From: Chitinophaga skermanii
GTDB lineage: Bacteria; Bacteroidota; Bacteroidia; Chitinophagales; Chitinophagaceae
Direction: 5' to 3'
Assembly (NCBI RefSeq): GCF_003259335.1
Contig: NZ_QLLL01000016.1
Location: 1 to 56,836 of the forward strand
DNA length: 56,836 nucleotides
The notes beneath the pieces were generated by a model. It worked only from the letters and a program-made list of their open reading frames with translations. It had not been told where the DNA came from and did no database searches. Positions 40,851-49,617 of this stretch are shown in pieces (position 1 is the first letter of the stretch; every line of letters begins with the position of its first letter). The translations under genes were made by a program, and so were the position numbers.

Positions 40851-43800
40851 ATGCCTGTACGAGCACCACAACATTATCAACGTTTCGAAGATGTATACAA
40901 AGGGCTCAATGCCCATCAACAGGAAGCCGTTAACCATACTGAAGGCCCCGTGATGGTAATTGCAGGCCCCGGAACGGGCAAAACACAAATCTTGGCATGT
41001 AGAATCGGTAAAATTCTATATGAAAGCGATTTCTTACCCCAAAATATTTTGTGCTTAACCTATACCGATGCTGGCACTGTGGCTATGCGCGAACGCTTAC
41101 TGGATTTTATTGGTCCAGGTGCCTATAAAGTAAATATTCACACCTTCCACTCCTTTTGTAACGAAGTCATCCAAGATAACCTACATGTATTCGAAAAGAA
41201 TACACTCGACCTCATCTCAGACCTCGAGAAAATCCAACTCTTCAAAGAACTCATCGATCAACTACCTAAGAACAACCCGCTGAAAAGGTATAGAGGTGAC
41301 GTATACTTCGATATCCAGAACCTCGCTTCACTCTTTTCAACGATGAAACGTGAAGGGTGGACTCCCCATTTCTTAAAAGAACGAATCGAGTCATGGGTAA
41401 ATGATCTTCCTTCCACCGAAGGCTTCTACTATAAAAACAATAGTAAAAACAATGTAAAAGGTGATCCAATAAAAGCTAAGATCGAAGAGGAATTGGAGAA
41501 AATGGAACGTACTGCCGCCGCTGTTGAACTGTTCGAAGAATATCAACAAATGATGGCGAAAAAACATCGCTACGATTTTGATGATATGATCAACTGGGTC
41601 ATCCATGCATGGGAAACAAACACAAACCTATTAGCCGAATACCAAGAACGGTTTCAGTATATCTTAGTCGACGAATTTCAAGATACAAGCGGTACACAAA
41701 ACAAATTGATCGAACTACTAGCCAGTAACGTCGACAATCCAAATATCTTCGTGGTAGGCGATGATGATCAATCCATCTACCGTTTCCAAGGCGCGAATAT
41801 TGAAAACATGGCCAATTTCGCTAACTCGTTTTCAACCACCTTGCGCACTATCGTACTAACAGAGAATTATCGCTCCGTTAAGAATATAATCGACGTATCA
41901 ACAGCTGTCATCAAGCATAATGGCCCATCCAGGTTAGTAAACCGGCTCCCGGGCTTAAGCAAGGATGTACAGGCCAGCAATGAAAAGTTGAAGTTGCTGA
42001 ATATTCCGCCAAACATTCGCCAATACAATACCCAAGCAGAGGAAATGATTGGCATAACCATGGAAATCCGCGACCTGGTTAAACAAGGCGTGCCTCCCGG
42101 GAATATCGCTGTTATCTATAGGGAAAATAAATACGGAAGCGAGTTAGCACAATACTTCCACCAGTTAAAAGTGCCCTATTATGTGAAACGGAACATTAAC
42201 TTATTTGACGTGCCGTTCGCCCGGAAAATATTGCAAATATTACGCTACGTGGCGGCCGAACTGGATACCCCCTATAGCGGTGAAGGCTTATTGTTTGAAA
42301 TCATGCATTATGATTTTTACAATATCCCTCCCATCGAAACAGCCCGCGTTAGTATCGAAGTAGCCGAAAAAGGTTACAAGGAAAAAAGCGCTATCCGCAA
42401 ATATTTACAAGAGTGGATTCATACCAAAAACCTCACCCTTTTTTCTTTATCACCACCTAGCGAAATGCTAGCCCTTGGCAAGCTTATAGAACAATGGATT
42501 GGAGATGCCCATAATATCACCTTGCAACAACTCTTCAGTGAAATAGTAAATGATGGTGGCATTTTAGCGTACGTGATGAAATCTCCCCGTAAAATATACC
42601 TGGTAAGAATCGTGCAAACCCTCTTCGATTTTATCAAGGAGGAAACACATCGCCATCCCAATATGACGATCACCACGCTTATGGAAACCATCGACCTAAT
42701 GATCGATAATGGTATTCAACTTACTATGCCGCAGGAACTCAGCAACGATAAAGGCGTGCACCTTTTAACAGCTCATGGAGCCAAAGGATTAGAATTCGAA
42801 TACGTATACCTCGTAGGTACGAATAATCACTTGTGGGAGAAAACACAAAAACGCCATAAGGGATTTACACTTCCCAAAAATGTTTTCGGCACTTCGTCTA
42901 CTTTTAACGACGAAGATGAACTTCGCCGGTTATTCTACGTAGCCATTACCCGGGCCGAAAAATATCTATACATTTCTTACCCCGTAGCTAGGTCAAATGG
43001 AAAACCTTTAGAACCTAGCATGTTTATTGCGGAGATCACGGATCAATTTAAGTTGCCACAGCAAAAAATAGAATTACCAGTAGAACAGGTATTTGATTTC
43101 CAAATCATGCAATTCAACAAGGAATTATTGCCGGAGATTGAGAAAGTAGACCAGTTATTCGTTGACGCTTTATTACAAAACTTCGTCATGAATGTTACGG
43201 CGCTAAATAATTACTTGCGTTGCCCTTTAGAATTCTATTACCAGAACCTCATACGCGTTCCGTCCGGGAAATCGGAGAATACCGAATTTGGATCGGCTAT
43301 ACACTATGCTATAGAGAAACTTTTCTCCAAAATGCAAGAAAGCGGGAAGAATATTTTCCCTTCCAAAGAAGAATTTATTCGCGATTTCAAATACAGTATG
43401 CTTCGAAACCGGGAATCATTCACACAATCCAGTCTTGATAGAAGAATGGAATATGGTCAAGACATTCTAGCCAACTATTATGATAAATACGTCCATAGCT
43501 GGAACACTGTTGTAAGCGTGGAGCGAAATGTGCGTAATGTGGTAGTAAACGGTGTGCCGCTCAAGGGAAAGATTGATAAATTAGAGTTTGAAGGCAGATT
43601 TGTGAACGTGGTAGATTATAAAACAGGCGACTACGAAAATGCCATTAAGAAATATAAAAAGTGTGAACGTCCCAATGAAAGCAACCCCCATGGAGGCGAT
43701 TATTGGCGGCAAGCTGTCTTCTATAAAATCTTGTTAGACAATTACAAGATTAAAAACTGGCAAGTCATCAGTACAGAATTTGATTTTATAGAACCGAATA

Positions 43801-44009
43801 AACAAAAGGAATATCATAAAGAAAAAGTTATTATCGAACCGGCTGATATTACGACTGTTACGCAGCAAATAATGGATACCTGGCAGAAAATTCAGCGACG
43901 TGAATTTTATGTAGGTTGTGGAAAAGAAGATTGTCGTTGGTGTAATTTTGTGAAAGACAACCGTTTACACGTAAAGCTCCATGAGGCCATGGAAACTGGC
44001 TATGAATAA
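40851..44009 (+). CDS. UvrD/Rep-type helicase with C-terminal PD-(D/E)XK Fe-S nuclease
   Basis: 1052 residues. The helicase motifs are complete: I GPGTGKTQIL, II VDEFQDTSG, III VGDDDQSIYRFQGA, V LLTAHGAKGLEFEYVYLVG, VI YVAITRAEKYLYIS. From about 780 a RecB-family nuclease domain follows: FGSAIHYAIEKL, KGKIDKLEFEG and VVDYKTGDYE. Four Cys match an Fe-S cluster of AddB/Cas4 type: LRCPLEFYY and GCGKEDCRWCNF. So one polypeptide unites SF1A helicase and Fe-S nuclease. It acts in double-strand-break end processing or plasmid and phage DNA removal; it is not an AddA or RecB by motif set. A single gene. Confidence 0.92.
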   Translation: MPVRAPQHYQRFEDVYKGLNAHQQEAVNHTEGPVMVIAGPGTGKTQILACRIGKILYESDFLPQNILCLTYTDAGTVAMRERLLDFIGPGAYKVNIHTFHSFCNEVIQDNLHVFEKNTLDLISDLEKIQLFKELIDQLPKNNPLKRYRGDVYFDIQNLASLFSTMKREGWTPHFLKERIESWVNDLPSTEGFYYKNNSKNNVKGDPIKAKIEEELEKMERTAAAVELFEEYQQMMAKKHRYDFDDMINWVIHAWETNTNLLAEYQERFQYILVDEFQDTSGTQNKLIELLASNVDNPNIFVVGDDDQSIYRFQGANIENMANFANSFSTTLRTIVLTENYRSVKNIIDVSTAVIKHNGPSRLVNRLPGLSKDVQASNEKLKLLNIPPNIRQYNTQAEEMIGITMEIRDLVKQGVPPGNIAVIYRENKYGSELAQYFHQLKVPYYVKRNINLFDVPFARKILQILRYVAAELDTPYSGEGLLFEIMHYDFYNIPPIETARVSIEVAEKGYKEKSAIRKYLQEWIHTKNLTLFSLSPPSEMLALGKLIEQWIGDAHNITLQQLFSEIVNDGGILAYVMKSPRKIYLVRIVQTLFDFIKEETHRHPNMTITTLMETIDLMIDNGIQLTMPQELSNDKGVHLLTAHGAKGLEFEYVYLVGTNNHLWEKTQKRHKGFTLPKNVFGTSSTFNDEDELRRLFYVAITRAEKYLYISYPVARSNGKPLEPSMFIAEITDQFKLPQQKIELPVEQVFDFQIMQFNKELLPEIEKVDQLFVDALLQNFVMNVTALNNYLRCPLEFYYQNLIRVPSGKSENTEFGSAIHYAIEKLFSKMQESGKNIFPSKEEFIRDFKYSMLRNRESFTQSSLDRRMEYGQDILANYYDKYVHSWNTVVSVERNVRNVVVNGVPLKGKIDKLEFEGRFVNVVDYKTGDYENAIKKYKKCERPNESNPHGGDYWRQAVFYKILLDNYKIKNWQVISTEFDFIEPNKQKEYHKEKVIIEPADITTVTQQIMDTWQKIQRREFYVGCGKEDCRWCNFVKDNRLHVKLHEAMETGYE

Positions 44010-44091
44010 AAATTAACAGAACATTACATGACCAAGTTGCTCCTGCTTATGCTAGGAATATTCTAAGTTTGCAAATATTTTTATAAATAGG

Positions 44092-45561
44092 ATGGGTACA
44101 ATGAATCGATTATACGGGTTTTTAGCTGTAGCAGTGCTGCTTTTTACCGCCATTACATTCACAAACTGCGCTAATATCGTTCCCCCTGCTGGTGGAGCGA
44201 AAGACACTATTCCCCCGCGCTTAGTGTATGTAAATCCGGAAGATTCTACCCTGAACTTCAAAAGCCGGAAAATCACCTTCGTATTCAATGAGTATGTAGA
44301 GCTGGATAACGTAATCGAGAAATTGATCGTTTCCCCTACTTTACAAAGAACACCCACCATTACGGCAAAATTGCGGACGGTAACTGTTCAAATCAAGGAT
44401 ACCTTGAAGCCCAATACCACTTACACCTTTAACTTCGACGATGCTGTAAAGGATGTAAATGAACGCAACCCGGTCCAAGATTTCCAATACGTGTTTTCAA
44501 CGGGCGACTACCTAGATTCTTTACAGATTCACGGTAAACTTACCATGGCAGAAACAGGTACCGTGGATAGTAACGTTGCCGTGATGTTATATACAAGTAT
44601 GGCCGATTCCGTGGTAGCAAAAGAAAAACCACAATACTTCGCTAAAACGAAGCGAGATGGTAGTTTTCACTTCAAGAATTTAGCGCCGGGTAGGTATAAA
44701 ATCTTTGCCTTAAAAGAGGAAGACAAAGATTTACAATACACGAACCCTGCCGAATTGATCGCTTACCGTGATTTGCCTATCACACTCCAAGACGCCAATG
44801 TTGAGAACATTAATTTATTGATGTTCAAAGCCTTGGATACAACAAAACCTTTCGTGCCTATTCCAGAGGAACCAGATGAAGAAACCGAGAAAAAAGAAAG
44901 GGAAAAACGGAAAAAGATTAAGCTAGTAGCAGCTCCGCAGCTAAATAATAACCAACAAGATTTAAACGATAGCTTACGTATTACTTTCAACGTACCTATT
45001 CGTACGATATCTACCATTGATAGCTCACGCATCAAATTACAGGAAGACACGTTGTTTACACCTGTTAACTTCAATTATGTAATGGACTCACTGAATACAA
45101 AAATGTCTATTATTTACAATTGGAAAGAAGGGAAGCCTTACCGTTTAATACTGCCGGCTGGATTTGCTACCGATACGTTGGGTAATATTACCAAAACCGA
45201 TACCGTTAGCTTTAGTGCCAAAGAAAAAGCAGACTACTCGGAGTTCATTGGTACTTTGAAGAAGTCTGAGGAAACCCAAAAAATGCTAGCAGCCGATACA
45301 AGCTTGCGCTTAATTATGCAACTCGTTAATAACAAGGTCGTAAAATACGCTGGCGACGTTACCAACGGCACATGGAAACAATCCCTCATTATCCCGGGAG
45401 AATACGAAATCCGGATTTTGATTGATGAAAACCATAACGGCATTTGGGATACCGGTAGTTACTTCATAGAACCGAAACGACAGCCTGAACGGGTGATCGC
45501 TTTCCCTAAAACTGTCAACATGAAAGCCAACTGGTTAATGCCGGAAACCCTAGAGTTTTAA
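44092..45561 (+). CDS. Ig-like domain lipoprotein (Big_5 type)
   Basis: 489 residues. Signal peptide ending near the Cys of TNCANIVPPAGGAKDTIPP; this N-terminus is characteristic of a Bacteroidota family. An Ig-like (Big_5) domain follows (SRKITFVFNEYVELDNVIEK). Then comes a carboxypeptidase-regulatory/prealbumin-like part (FHFKNLAPGRYKIFALKEED), a Lys/Glu linker near 270, and a second Big_5-like unit. Envelope protein, function unknown. It is 82 bp after the helicase gene and ends at a strong terminator. Confidence 0.85.
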   Translation: MGTMNRLYGFLAVAVLLFTAITFTNCANIVPPAGGAKDTIPPRLVYVNPEDSTLNFKSRKITFVFNEYVELDNVIEKLIVSPTLQRTPTITAKLRTVTVQIKDTLKPNTTYTFNFDDAVKDVNERNPVQDFQYVFSTGDYLDSLQIHGKLTMAETGTVDSNVAVMLYTSMADSVVAKEKPQYFAKTKRDGSFHFKNLAPGRYKIFALKEEDKDLQYTNPAELIAYRDLPITLQDANVENINLLMFKALDTTKPFVPIPEEPDEETEKKEREKRKKIKLVAAPQLNNNQQDLNDSLRITFNVPIRTISTIDSSRIKLQEDTLFTPVNFNYVMDSLNTKMSIIYNWKEGKPYRLILPAGFATDTLGNITKTDTVSFSAKEKADYSEFIGTLKKSEETQKMLAADTSLRLIMQLVNNKVVKYAGDVTNGTWKQSLIIPGEYEIRILIDENHNGIWDTGSYFIEPKRQPERVIAFPKTVNMKANWLMPETLEF

Positions 45562-45583
45562 ATATTTAATGATCAATATATTG

Positions 45584-45616
45584 AAAAAGCCTTCGCCTAT
45601 AAGTGAAGGCTTTTTT
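45584..45616 (+). terminator. intrinsic terminator after the Ig-like lipoprotein
   Basis: Perfect 11-bp stem AAAAAGCCTTC / GAAGGCTTTTT around a 10-nt loop, with extra T after it. Confidence 0.9.
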
Positions 45617-45917
45617 ATTTAGCGCCAAGCAACAACAAATATACTTCCTAACATTTCAACAGCAGGGATACAATGTATTTTTACATTACGTTACCTCTTA
45701 GTTTTCCTATCCTATTTACTTGATTATTAAGCCATTTAGCATTTTTCACATCTTACATTTTCAGCATCAAATATTCGGTTAATGGCTTACTTAGAATAGA
45801 CAGACCGGAATCTACTTATCGGTTTTAGCACTCATCAAGCATCCTTCCATCCACAGGCGTGTTGCGATACATTTATCGCTAGTTTTCAATGAACTTATTG
45901 TAAATTCATCGTTATCG

Positions 45918-45983
45918 CTTCTCAGTAGTTTCTCTGTAACTTCTCTGTAGTTTCTCTGTAGTTTCTCTGTAGTTTCTCTGTAG
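45918..45983. repeat. tandem array, 11-bp unit TTTCTCTGTAG, six copies
   Basis: Six head-to-tail units; the first two have one mismatch at a border base and the last three are identical. The period is exactly 11 bp, about one helical turn. Only 12 bp separates it from the second array with the same period. Confidence 0.9.
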
Positions 45984-45995
45984 ATTGTTCAGTAT

Positions 45996-46105
45996 TACCC
46001 TATCTCCATCCTATCTTCTCCCTAGTAAAAGCCTATCCCTACCCTATCCTTACCCTATCTAAAGCCTATCTCGAGCCTATCTTTTGCCTATCCCCGGCCT
46101 ATTTC
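45996..46105. repeat. array of CCTATC every 11 bp, ten units
   Basis: CCTATC (last unit CCTATT, third unit degenerate CCTAGT) begins at 45999, 46010, (46022), 46033, 46044, 46055, 46066, 46077, 46088 and 46099. The other five bases of each unit vary freely (AAAG, CTAC, TTGC and so on), so the core is held while the spacer drifts. This is unlike a simple slippage array and looks like a row of binding sites on one face of the helix. Confidence 0.9.
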
Positions 46106-46341
46106 CACTATTGTATATCAATTAGTTAGCTTCATATTCCCAAAACCACCAAACATTAGTTATTCATTTCCAATGCCCCCAGCGATTTTGGACCCAGATT
46201 TCGCAGTATAGCCAATCAAAATATCGCATTTTGTATAGCTAGAACTTTAAGCAAAGAGCAACTTTCATTTACATCATTTAATTCCCTATAACCCTACACT
46301 TTCCTGGCACTCGAAATTGTACAAGCCGCCGGCAAATCATT

Positions 46342-46349
46342 AACTTTGT
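46342..46349 (+). promoter_or_regulatory. -7 box of recR, almost on the start codon
   Basis: TAACTTTG matches TAnnTTTG and ends only about five bases before the recR ATG. The expected transcript start lies at or within a base or two of the ATG, so recR would be made from a leaderless mRNA. Confidence 0.55.
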
Positions 46350-46353
46350 AGCT

Positions 46354-46977
46354 ATGGTATTCTCTTCCGCATTAATTGAAAATGCAGTCAACGAATTTGC
46401 AAAATTGCCCGGTATCGGTAAAAAAACGGCCTTACGATTGGTGTTACATTTATTGAAACAAGAACCCGCGCAAGTGGAAATTTTCGGAGATGCCATGACC
46501 CGCATGCGTAGACAAATCAAATTTTGTAAACATTGTCATAACGTAAGCGATGATGAAGTATGCACTATTTGTAACGCTGCCTCTCGCAATAATGGCGTGG
46601 TGTGCGTAGTAGAAAGCATCCGCGACGTAATGGCCATCGAAAACACCCAGCAGTTCCACGGGGTATACCATGTATTGGGAGGTATTATTTCTCCTATCGA
46701 TGGTGTCGGCCCCGATCAATTAAATATCCATAGCTTGGTAGAAAGAGTGAAAGCACAACAAATCACGGAAGTCATCATGGCTTTAAGCCCTACTATTGAA
46801 GGTGATACCACCATATATTACTTGTCGAAGAAATTAAAAGAAACGCCTGTTAAAATAACGACTATCGCAAGAGGAATTGCCTTCGGTGGAGAATTAGAAT
46901 ATGCCGATGAAATGACTTTAGCGCGTTCTTTGACCAATCGTTTACCGCTTGAAAATTATTTGCAACAAGGTAAATAA
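46354..46977 (+). CDS. recR: recombination protein RecR
   Basis: 207 residues. N-terminal HhH (NEFAKLPGIGKKTALRLVLH), four-Cys zinc finger (CKHCHNVSDDEVCTIC), then the TOPRIM domain (VCVVESIRDVMAIENT) and the C-terminal RANGI-like VKITTIARGIAFGGELEYAD. It loads RecA with RecO and RecF. A single gene that appears to have a leaderless start. Confidence 0.98.
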   Translation: MVFSSALIENAVNEFAKLPGIGKKTALRLVLHLLKQEPAQVEIFGDAMTRMRRQIKFCKHCHNVSDDEVCTICNAASRNNGVVCVVESIRDVMAIENTQQFHGVYHVLGGIISPIDGVGPDQLNIHSLVERVKAQQITEVIMALSPTIEGDTTIYYLSKKLKETPVKITTIARGIAFGGELEYADEMTLARSLTNRLPLENYLQQGK

Positions 46978-47040
46978 ACAATCGTACTATGCCGTAACTT
47001 TATTGACCCGATATTTCATTACCAGTAAAAAATACCCAGC

Positions 47041-47565
47041 ATGTTAAAAATATTAATGTCAGTACTCATGTTCTTCTCTACAGCCGCCGGCTTTTACGAT
47101 TTCAAAGTAGAGTCTATTGATGGTAGCACCATTGATTTAGCGAAGTATAAAGGCAAGAAAATTTTAGTCGTTAATACGGCTTCTATGTGCGGCAATACGC
47201 CACAATACGCAGAGTTAGAAGCTTTGTACAAGAAGTACGAGAAAAACCTCGTGATTATTGGTTTCCCTGCGAATAACTTCGGTTCTCAAGAGCCAGGTAG
47301 TAACGCAGAAATCAAAGCTTTCTGCACAAAAGAATACGCCGTAACTTTCCCAATGGCCGCTAAAGTTTCTGTTAAAGGCAACGATATGCACCCATTATAC
47401 CAATGGTTAACTGCGCAAGCCAAGGAAAAACACTTTACACCAGAAGAAGTTACCTGGAACTTCCAGAAGTATTTGATCGATGAAAAAGGCAACCTCGTAG
47501 CCGTTTTCAAACCAAAAACATCTGTAAATTCTCCAGAAGTTATCGCAGCAATTGAGAAAAAGTAA
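47041..47565 (+). CDS. glutathione peroxidase-like thiol peroxidase, exported
   Basis: 174 residues with a short hydrophobic N-terminus (MLKILMSVLMFFSTAAGFYD) that looks like a signal peptide. The active-site Cys is in NTASMCGNTPQYAELE. The usual FPCNQF motif reads FPANNFGSQEPG, so the second Cys is Ala. The Trp/Asn pair is kept in WNFQKYLI. Such Cys-GPx enzymes use thioredoxin when a resolving Cys is present; its loss suggests another reductant or a different partner Cys. It reduces peroxides, probably outside the cytoplasm. A single gene with its own terminator. Confidence 0.93.
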   Translation: MLKILMSVLMFFSTAAGFYDFKVESIDGSTIDLAKYKGKKILVVNTASMCGNTPQYAELEALYKKYEKNLVIIGFPANNFGSQEPGSNAEIKAFCTKEYAVTFPMAAKVSVKGNDMHPLYQWLTAQAKEKHFTPEEVTWNFQKYLIDEKGNLVAVFKPKTSVNSPEVIAAIEKK

Positions 47566-47586
47566 GGTTTAAAACTTTGATTATAC

Positions 47587-47617
47587 AAAGGCCGTCTCGC
47601 TTGAGGCGGCTTTTTTT
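47587..47617 (+). terminator. intrinsic terminator after the glutathione peroxidase
   Basis: Stem GCCGTCTC / GAGGCGGC (47591-47598 with 47603-47610, one G-T pair) with loop GCTT and seven T. Confidence 0.88.
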
Positions 47618-47695
47618 ATGCGTTAACGGGTGATTCACAAACAGGTGTCGCTATTTCCACTACCTTTCCCCTACAACCCCCAAAACCATCCCCCA

Positions 47696-48223
47696 ATGAA
47701 ACACCTACTACAGGGCATAGCCATGCTTTCTATACTATGCACTGCTTGTGGCAAATTGTTGCCAGAAGAAGTGAATTGCGGCAACCCCTTCATAAAAATC
47801 AAACCTGCCGACGGCACCACTTTTCATTTACCCATTTCTTACAATGCCATCACCCGGGCCACTGATATTACCGGTCGCTTCAAACTACTTCACCTCGAAG
47901 CTGTAAACGATTCCGTTAAAGTAATCGTGGCAATTAAAGAGTATGTTTATGATAACACCAATTTGTATGGCGATAACTTTCATATGAATGGTATGCAGGT
48001 AGAATTTCGATCGACTGTCAATATCGCCCCTAACTTTATTTTCTTAGCATTGAAAGAAAACGACCGCTATGTATTTAAGCGGGTCGACACCGCCATGTTA
48101 GCAATTACGCAATTAGACACGGCCAGGAAAACCATCAGCGGCAATTTTTACTTGGCTACTCGAAATCCTACTTACGCCCTGGCAGGCACTTTCACGAAAG
48201 TCTGCTTCCTCTCCTTCAAATAA
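47696..48223 (+). CDS. small lipoprotein of unknown function
   Basis: 175 residues from the ATG at 47696; the open frame starts 22 codons earlier with GTG and is rejected because the ATG form begins with a proper lipoprotein signal (lipobox CTAC). The mature part has one strand-rich domain (FIKIKPADGTTFHLPISYNA, FKLLHLEAVNDSVKVIVAIK) with two Cys close to the start and one near the end. Not recognised. It lies 34 bp upstream of holB and may be co-transcribed with it. Confidence 0.78.
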   Translation: MKHLLQGIAMLSILCTACGKLLPEEVNCGNPFIKIKPADGTTFHLPISYNAITRATDITGRFKLLHLEAVNDSVKVIVAIKEYVYDNTNLYGDNFHMNGMQVEFRSTVNIAPNFIFLALKENDRYVFKRVDTAMLAITQLDTARKTISGNFYLATRNPTYALAGTFTKVCFLSFK

Positions 48224-48257
48224 CTTATTTTCACGCCTGGAAAAAGGATACCAGGTA

Positions 48258-49400
48258 ATGTTATTTTCAGAAATCATCGGTCAAGCTGCTACTAAACAAC
48301 AACTCGTTCACGCGGTTACACATAACCGCATGAGTCATGCTATGATCTTCCTTGCACCGGAAGGTGCGGGAGGCCTACCCCTTGCATTGGCTTTTACACA
48401 GTACCTTGTTTGTGAAAATAAGCAGGAAACAGATGCTTGCGGAAAATGTGCTGCTTGCGTGAAGGCGAACCAGTTTATTCACCCCGATATTCACTTTTCC
48501 TATCCCGTTATTCCCCGCAAACCGGGCGATAAACCATTAAGCACCGATTACATAGCCGAATGGCGCGAATTCGTTGTGCAGCAACCTTACGGGAATGCAT
48601 ACGATTGGTTACAATTTATTGGCGCGGAAAATAAACAAGGGAATATTACGGCCAACGAATGCTTAGATATTATTCGCAAGTTGAATTTGAAGAGTTTCGA
48701 AAGCGAGTACAAGATTCTTTTAATGTGGATGCCGGAGTACTTGGGGAATGAAGGGAACCGCTTATTGAAATTGATAGAAGAACCGCCGGCTAATACAATT
48801 TTTGTATTGGTAGCCGAAAACCAAGAGCAGATTCTTGCTACCATCTTATCACGTACCCAGCTTATCAAAATCAACCCACTTACTACCCAAGAGCTACGTA
48901 CTGCCCTTATAGAAAGAAATAAAACTGAGGAACAACGTGCAAGGCAAATTGCCACCATTGCATCGGGTAATTACCGCGAAGCAATGCAGTTGTTGCAACA
49001 TACTGATAATGATTACCATGAAATGCTTCGGGCATGGCTAAACTGTATCTTCTTGCAGAACCGCGTGGCTTTGCAAGAATGGATCGAAGCCATGGCCAGC
49101 GCCAAAATGGGCCGCGAGAACCAAAAACAATTCCTCCGCTACTTCATTAACATGCTTGAACACGCCCTCCGTTTACAATATATGCCTGCCGAACACCTCG
49201 CTTTTGCTCCTGAGGAGGTCGATTTTGCCGAAAAGTTGCGGAAATTGGCCGATTTGGAACAAACGGGCCTTATTATCGATGCGTTAAATGATGCTTGCTA
49301 TCACATCGAACGGAATGCCAACGGCAAAATTCTCTTCCATGCACTATCGATTCGTCTTCAATATATTTTTAAGCGTAAACCCGTCCCGGTAAATTATTAG
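48258..49400 (+). CDS. holB: DNA polymerase III delta' subunit
   Basis: 380 residues. It belongs to the clamp-loader AAA+ family: SEIIGQAATKQQLVHAVTHN at the start, then a zinc finger (ACGKCAACVKANQFIHPD). The Walker A site is degenerate (APEGAGGLPLA, no GKT), as in delta' proteins. Sensor region: ANTIFVLVAENQEQILATILSRTQLI. It works with DnaX to load the beta clamp. Downstream is ricT, a pair found in many Bacteroidota. Confidence 0.93.
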   Translation: MLFSEIIGQAATKQQLVHAVTHNRMSHAMIFLAPEGAGGLPLALAFTQYLVCENKQETDACGKCAACVKANQFIHPDIHFSYPVIPRKPGDKPLSTDYIAEWREFVVQQPYGNAYDWLQFIGAENKQGNITANECLDIIRKLNLKSFESEYKILLMWMPEYLGNEGNRLLKLIEEPPANTIFVLVAENQEQILATILSRTQLIKINPLTTQELRTALIERNKTEEQRARQIATIASGNYREAMQLLQHTDNDYHEMLRAWLNCIFLQNRVALQEWIEAMASAKMGRENQKQFLRYFINMLEHALRLQYMPAEHLAFAPEEVDFAEKLRKLADLEQTGLIIDALNDACYHIERNANGKILFHALSIRLQYIFKRKPVPVNY

Positions 49401-49471
49401 CAATTTACCTATGACGATTTTATAATATACCTCCAAATCCGCGAAAACGCCCGTACTGCCGTTTTTTGCAT

Positions 49472-49479
49472 TACCTTTG
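49472..49479 (+). promoter_or_regulatory. -7 box upstream of ricT
   Basis: TACCTTTG, a full match to TAnnTTTG, with a leader of about 135 nt before the ATG at 49618. The gap after holB and this box suggest independent transcription of ricT. Confidence 0.45.
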
Positions 49480-49617
49480 CTTGTTATTACCCCTAGGTCC
49501 AATTGTTAAAAATTATTCTGTATCTTAGTTTCACCCGTGTTGTAAGGTGTGATTGTGCGAGATTCTGGAAATGACCGGGTTACACATTATTTACTCATTT
49601 TTTAAATCAATTAATAT

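Larger units (their letters stand above)
45617..46341. other. 725-bp gap with two phased 11-bp repeat arrays
   Basis: No ORF of note. The two arrays (45918-45983 and 45996-46105) are listed separately. 45617-45917 and 46106-46341 show no hairpin or gene that I can support. GCGATTTTGGA (about 46192) resembles part of the rplM upstream repeat only by chance. The recR -7 box follows. Confidence 0.6.

Noticed and set aside
45617..46353. CRISPR array for the 11-bp repeats
   Set aside because: Unit length (11 bp) and absence of unique ~30-bp spacers rule out CRISPR; there are no cas genes.
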